From assembly GCA_963575745.1 (NCBI GenBank), contig CAUYUJ010015707.1, forward strand, positions 190,831 through 243,330: a DNA stretch of 52,500 nucleotides, in the 5' to 3' direction. Shown in pieces: positions 48,501-52,500 of the stretch; position 1 is the stretch's first letter; each line of letters opens with the position of its first letter. The position numbers and the translations under genes are program-made. This DNA comes from Prorocentrum cordatum (Eukaryota; Sar; Dinophyceae; Prorocentrales; Prorocentraceae). Below the pieces are notes generated by a model, which saw only the letters and a program-made list of their open reading frames with translations, had not been told where the DNA came from and did not search any database.

Positions 48501-50475
48501 TGCCTGGGAAGCTGCGCGCGCTCCCGCCCTGGAAGGCCCCCGGAGGCATTCCCACGGGGTCCCCAGAAGTCTCGACCCATTCCCCAGGACAGGCTTGACG
48601 TCCTGAGTCGATTTTTGACGCTCCCGAGCCCGGCGAGGGCCTCTGGAGGCCGAAAACGGCGAAAACCCTCCGTCTTGATGTTTCCAATGCACTGGATCTC
48701 TGGGTTGTACGCCAGGCGAAGACTCCCGCCCAGGGAGGCCCCGGGGCCCCCCTGCACCGTGCGAGGAGGCTGCCCGCGCCCCCGCCCGTGGAGGCCTCCG
48801 GAGGCCGTGCACCGTGCGAGAACTCCCGTGCCGGGAGGCTGCCCGCGATCGCGCCCCGGGAGGCTCCCGGAGGCCCTGCGCCGCGCGAGAGCGCCCGTGC
48901 CCAGAGGCCGCCCGCGACCGGGCTCCGCAGGCCCTGCACCAGGCGAAAACGCCTGTCCAGGGACGCCGCGCTCGCGCTCTCCCGCCCCAGGAGGCCCCCG
49001 GAGACGCTGCACCATGCGACGACATCCGCCCCGAGGCGGCTCACGCTCCCGCTCGGGGACACCCCTGGAGGTCCTACACCATGCGAAGGCTCTCGTCCTA
49101 GGAGGCTGTCCGCGATCGCGCCCCAGAAGCCCCGCACCGTGCGAAAACTCCTGCTCAGGGAGGCCGCCCACGCTCCCGCTCCGGGGATGCCCCGGAAGGC
49201 CCTGCAGCATGCGAACATTCGCGCCGAAGCCACCCACGCTCACGCCACGGCGACCCCATGGGCCCTGACACCACGCGACCGTCCGGGGAGTCTGCCCGGG
49301 AGGCCCCCGGAGACCCTATATACAGCACGCGAAAACCACGCTGACCGTCCGGAGGCTGCCCACGCCCCCGCCCGGGGACACCCCCGGAGGCCCGACACCG
49401 TGCGAAAACCCATGCCGAAACTGCCCGCGCTCGCGCCCCGCGACGCCACGCGAAAACTCCGCTGAAGCCGCCCACGCCATCGCCCCAGGAGGCTCCCAGA
49501 GGCCCTGCACCATGCGAAAATCTCCGTCCAGGGAGGCACTCACGTCCACTGAAAAGAAGCAACCAACGCTCCCGCCCCAGGAGGCCCACTGAGGCTCTGC
49601 ACCGTGCGAAAAGCTGTCGCCTGGGGAGGCCCTACACCATGCGAGAACTTTTGTCTAGGGAGGCTGCTTACGTCCGCGCCCCGGGGAGCCTCCCTCCTCG
49701 TCCTCCTCCTCGTTCTCCTCCTCGTCCACCTCTTTGTCCTTCCCGTCCTCCTCCTATTCCTCCGCCTCCTCCTCCTCCTCCTCCTCCTCCTCCTCCTCCT
49801 TCTCGTCTTCCTCCTTGTCCTTCTTCTCCTCCTCCTTTTCCTCCTCCACGTTCCCCTGCAGTCCGATACTGAACTTGCTGCTCCTAGAGGCTTCGCCTGT
49901 GGCATAAGGCTGGGAGTTGAGAAAATATTGACGGTCTGAAATACGAAAACTAGCAATGACATACACATAATAACCCGGAGGTCCGCGAGGATTTCTCGGA
50001 TCGGAGCTGGGGCCCCCTGGCGGGGCCTCCGGCGCCGCCCCTGGCGCGCTCCGCGCGCCAGGGAGGGGGGTCCAGCGCCGATCTGAGAAATCCGCGCGGA
50101 CCTCCGAGTTTTCATGCTTACGTTATGTTCCGTGTCCCTATGACAGGCCTTGAGCAAGGCCTGCGGGTCTGAGAGGTTTCAAGTCTCGGGGGTCGGATCT
50201 CCCTCATCCCCGTTTTCTCCCTTTCTACCCTCTCGCCGCAATGTCCGCCGGACGGACTGCCGAAACCAAGCTGCCCCCGCGCGGGGTGGCCACTGGAGTC
50301 AGTCAGTCAAAGCCGCGCGTCAACAGGCACGTGAGCAATACGGCGCACTTACCGCGCCGAGCCAAATGAACGCACTGCTCTCTTCCAGTCTCGAACTCAG
50401 ACTCAGACTCAGACGGAGGAGTGTCACCGCAGAAAATGTGCACTGAACACGCACACTGCTAAGAGAGAAACTCGC

Positions 50476-50555
<80 letters not shown>

Positions 50556-51668
50556 GGACAGACAGACATAATTATACACATACACACACGTACATGCTTC
50601 TGTATATAGATGCACACTGATATGCAAGCATATAGATATATACATATATATGTATATATATATATATATATGGAGTGTCTTCGTCATCGAGCCTCCATCA
50701 GGGCGGTGCGGCCCTGGGCGTCCTTCTGGTCCACGTAGGCATCCCCCTCGTCGACGAGCACCTTGATGCACTCGAAGTGGCCCTGCCTCGCCGCGAAGCT
50801 GACAGCACCGGTGCCCTCGAGGGTGTCAGTGACGAGGACGTCCGTCCCGCGCGCCAGCAGGAAGGACACCGCCTCCTGGTGGCCTGGGGAGGACGAGGAC
50901 TTGCGCAAGCAGTAACGTTCGGAGGTCCGCGCAGATTTCTTGGGTCGGCGCTGGGCCCCCTGGCGGCGTCTCCAGCGCCGCCCCTGGCGCGCTCCGCGCG
51001 AGGGGGGGGTCCAGCGCCGACCCAAGAAATCCGCGCGAACGTTCACAAGCCGATGCGCACGTCTTTTGTCATGCGAGCGACGAAAACAAACTTGGTCTTG
51101 CACGAACAGGCGTCGCGACCCTGCGCCGCGGCATGTGCGGGCCGCCGGCGTGGCACATCGCGCGGCGAAGAGGGCGCTTACGGTCAACCTCACCCGGGCG
51201 CACGCCAATACGGATCACGCATCCGTCGATCTGGCGCGTGGGCGCCAGATCGACGGATCGGGGAAGGCACCCACCGAAGCATGAGGCCAGCGCCGCCCGA
51301 CCTGGCACCAGGGCGCGCCGACTCCGCACGGCAACGGGACCCGTCGCGAAGCCACGCGCCTTGAGACGTGCGCGCGCTTCCCTCACGAGGAGGAGGAGGA
51401 GGAGGAGGAGGAGGCGGAGGAGGAGGAGGAGGCGGAGGAGACGGAGGAGGAGCAGCTTCCGCACGCATGCCCGCGCGGTCGATGCCGTTTCCTTCCGCCG
51501 CTCGTCTGCTCTTCCCCGGTGGCCGTTCTCGGCCGCGACCATCGCCGCCGTCATGCCCCGGCCGCTCGCCGCGTCGATGTCGGCGCCCTGGTCCACCAGC
51601 TGCCCGAGCACGTCCGCGCGGCCGATGCGCGCGGCGCGGAACCACGAGGAGCGCGTGTACGCCCGCTC
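44211..51668 (-). CDS. Ankyrin-repeat protein, three exons across large introns
   Basis: Exon 51668-51524 (after CTGCTCAG), exon 50883-50693 (after CCCCAG) and exon 44396-44211 (after CCAGAG) join in phase across GC-donor introns. The joins restore ankyrin text: MVAAENG plus HQEAVSFLLARGTDV, and GRTALME plus AALHGHERCVRLLIRRGADP. About five repeats are visible: ADVLGQLVDQGADIDAAS, EAVSFLLARGTDVLVT, FECIKVLVDEGDAYVDQKDA, CVRLLIRRGADPNLKAEDG and ECLRVLAEHGADLMLRGDG. Ankyrin repeats bind other proteins; the partner and any catalytic domain are outside what I can see. The last donor could be GTGAGC at 44210 or GTAAGC at 44201. The introns are 640 and 6296 bases and full of repeats. Confidence 0.8.
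44433..44658. mobile_element. Introner-like element, AAGTGAG/CTTCTGAG family, diverged
   Basis: Begins GCGCGAGGGGGGAGGCCTTC and ends GGCCTCCTCCCCGCGCCCCC. The interior has repeated CTTCTTAGAAG and CTTCCAAGAAGC palindromes. It starts about 30 bases outside the acceptor of the last visible ankyrin exon. Confidence 0.55.
44701..44818. mobile_element. Introner-like element, family 1, copy d
   Basis: ATTCGGAGGCCTGCGCGAAT at the left and GAAATCCGCGCAGACCTCCG at the right, with TGGATCGGCGCTGG/CAGCGCCGATCCA inside. It lies within the 6.3 kb ankyrin intron. Confidence 0.8.
44832..45724. repeat. CATA/CATG tetranucleotide array, about 890 bp
   Basis: Blocks of (CATA)n and (CATG)n alternate, with GATA and TATATA patches (44964-44990, 45332-45350, 45498-45508). 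All frames are open, as repeating Tyr/Ile/His/Thr or Met/Tyr/Val/Cys. Intronic. Confidence 0.95.
45723..45760. repeat. Nested hairpin
   Basis: ACTAGAACC pairs with GGTTCTAGT around a CGCGCG-CTA-CGCGCG centre. A similar but weaker structure with GTGCGCGC and GCGCGCAC lies at 47436-47475, and the two bracket the tandem repeat region. Confidence 0.7.
45765..46100. repeat. Tandem repeat of about 90 bp
   Basis: Three to four diverged units containing GGTATAGCAACACCC, CTCGCTCTG, CGGGGCCG and GGTGGGAGGAGCAAA. Intronic. Confidence 0.75.
46180..47435. repeat. Long tandem repeat, units of about 365-420 bp
   Basis: Three full units start near 46189, 46606 and 46980 (GGGCCATCTGGGCCGTCTTC type) and a fourth begins near 47345. 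Each contains GCTCGAGAACGCGAGAAAGC, CAATGATTTGGGCCTCT and CTTGGAGGCCTCTTG. Intronic. Confidence 0.85.
47476..48106. other. Intron segment, weak similarity to the long tandem unit
   Basis: Bases 47870-47890 (GAAGAACGCGAGATTTGCTG) echo the unit above. The first half is T/C-rich. No exon seen. Confidence 0.45.
48107..48505. repeat. Two adjoining 9-bp arrays
   Basis: 48107-48320 is built of TCCTGACGC/TTCTGACGC nonamers; 48321-48505 of AGCTTCAGG/AGCTCCAGA nonamers. The 9-base period keeps frames open (Leu-Leu-Thr or Glu-Ala-Pro repeats). Confidence 0.9.
48700..49670. repeat. Minisatellite of about 73-bp units
   Basis: About twelve units with the plan GCACCGTGCGAAAACTCC, CGCCCAGGGAGGCTGCCC, GCGCTCCCGCCCC and GGGAGGCCCCCGGAGGCCCT. 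All frames are nearly open. It is inside the ankyrin intron, so I treat it as noncoding. Confidence 0.85.
49690..49860. repeat. TCC/TCG-rich tract
   Basis: Pyrimidine-rich triplet repeat of the same kind as the other TCC arrays. Confidence 0.85.
49975..50109. mobile_element. Introner-like element, family 1, copy e
   Basis: CCGGAGGTCCGCGAGGATTT at the left and AAATCCGCGCGGACCTCCG at the right. The inner stem is CCCTGGCGCGCTCCGCGCGC with CAGGG. One of the best-preserved copies. Confidence 0.85.
50470..50680. repeat. (CAGA)n, then CA and TA repeats
   Basis: About 22 CAGA units at 50472-50570, followed by CACACA and a (TA)n run at 50630-50670 that ends 13 bases from the GC donor of the ankyrin exon (50692). 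Confidence 0.95.
50914..51046. mobile_element. Introner-like element, family 1, copy f
   Basis: AACGTTCGGAGGTCCGCGCA at the left and AAATCCGCGCGAACGTT at the right, with GGGTCGGCGCTGG/CCAGCGCCGACCC. It occupies the 3' part of the ankyrin intron 51523-50884. Confidence 0.85.
51218..51262. repeat. Perfect palindrome in ankyrin intron
   Basis: GATCTGGCGCGTGGGCGCCAGATC with outer CGTCGATC arms (CCGTCGATCTGGCGC and GCGCCAGATCGACGG) forms a 15-base stem. Confidence 0.8.
51388..51450. repeat. GGA/GGC microsatellite
   Basis: Short GGA array with three GGC interruptions in the ankyrin intron. Confidence 0.9.
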
Positions 51669-52500
51669 CTGAGCAGCGCTTCTCGCTGGTGCCCGCTGGC
51701 ACGACCCTGGCCCCACCAGCCGACTCACGGCAGGCTCGTGTCGTGTCGACCCCAGCGTTGGTTCCTGACACCGCGGGGATCGTTCAACCTTGAGCGATCG
51801 GCCGATTCCGACACGTCAGACCGCTCCACACATCGACCGATTCTGGGTCGCCGGCGGCGTCCAAAGTCGAACGCCGGCGGCGGGGTCGCCGCCGGTCGAC
51901 ACGACGCGAACATAGCGTGCCCCCCTGGCCATGAGATCTGGCGCTGCAACTGTTGCACGCCGGGCGTGGTCGCCCGGTTTCGGGCCCCGGGACCATCGCA
52001 GATCGATCCAGCTCAAAAAATGCCGCAGAAAGATGGGGTCTAGGGCTCCAGTCGTGATCTTTCGCAACATCGGATCTCAGGGTAGATGGGAACAGATCCT
52101 GCTGCCTTCAGACTTCGCGAGACTTGCCAAAGGCTGGGTGGGATGGGCTGCTGGTGCTGAGATGCTATGGCCACCTGGATCGGAGGGGGAGCCGAGACAA
52201 CGGCAGCTCAAAATCGGTCCCCTGACACCTCCCGGGGCCCAGGCGCACCAGTTTTCCGAGCTGCGGCCAGCCGTGGCGACGAGGGGCCCCCCGCCGAAGG
52301 CCAACCACCGCTGCCTCGGCTCGCCCTCCTCTGAGCGGGGAGGAAGCACGACCAGGGCCAGACCCTGGCTCTCCGCAGCAGTGCTCGATCCCGACTGATC
52401 TGCTATGGCCCCGGGGCTAGACTAGACAACCAGCGAAGACGCCCGGCGCTCGACAACTGCAAGGCCCGGACCTTACAATATGGGCATCGCTCGGATCAGC
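51669..52500. other. Upstream of visible ankyrin exons; dispersed repeats only
   Basis: 51765-51835 (CACCGCGGGGATCGTTCAAC, CTTGAGCGATCGGCCG, GACACGTCAGACCG) repeats 15748-15812. 52205-52300 (AAAATCGGTCCCCTGACACC ... CGTGGCGACGAGGGGCCCC) repeats 29505-29595. I see no further exon, although the gene must continue this way. Confidence 0.55.

Overview
The window looks like nuclear DNA of a dinoflagellate with a high-GC genome. I infer this from short exons in phase, many introns with GC or GA donors as well as GT, genes all on one strand, MITE-like inverted repeats that sit inside introns (introner-like elements), heavy micro- and minisatellite load, ankyrin and RelA/SpoT-like fragments, and degenerate copia plus DIRS-type retroelements. 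A Prorocentrum-like species would fit, but the sequence does not prove it. No bacterial operon, rRNA, tRNA or CRISPR array is visible. Most long open frames here are by-products of GC-rich or triplet-repeat DNA and are not genes.

Layout, all recognisable genes reading on the minus strand: (1) 1-1422, an HSL-type alpha/beta hydrolase cut off by the left edge, with two transposon-like introns; (2) 4204-5382, two exons of a cysteine-containing PAN/apple-like protein, separated by an intron full of GGA/TCC repeats; (3) 8370-9022, weak candidate exons; (4) 15097-16572, three exons of a protein with a RelA/SpoT-like nucleotidyltransferase-fold C-terminus, and a possible further exon at 17031-17084; (5) 18004-18371, two exons of an unrecognised gene; (6) 18.9-28.04 kb, a decayed Ty1/copia element with diverged LTRs; (7) 28618-29987, three exons of an unrecognised gene; (8) 31198-42809, a structurally complete DIRS/PAT-Ngaro-type retroelement with split direct repeats, a polyprotein of about 3000 residues (membrane segment, Cys clusters, gag-like region, C5-methyltransferase-like domain, reverse transcriptase, RNase H) and a tyrosine recombinase in a second frame; (9) 44211-51668, three in-phase exons of an ankyrin-repeat gene with a 6.3 kb repeat-filled intron.

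The DNA between genes is mostly satellite. It includes a 78-bp minisatellite with a 269-bp higher-order repeat, 8-mer arrays, (GTC)n arrays fused to heptamer arrays, a CATA/CATG array of about 900 bp, a tandem repeat of about 400 bp, a minisatellite of about 73 bp and 9-mer arrays. Several families of inverted-repeat elements recur, and their association with introns is the main theme. The most notable items are the DIRS-type element with a methyltransferase-like domain and the multi-family introner-like elements, some of which sit in introns whose removal restores an in-phase protein.
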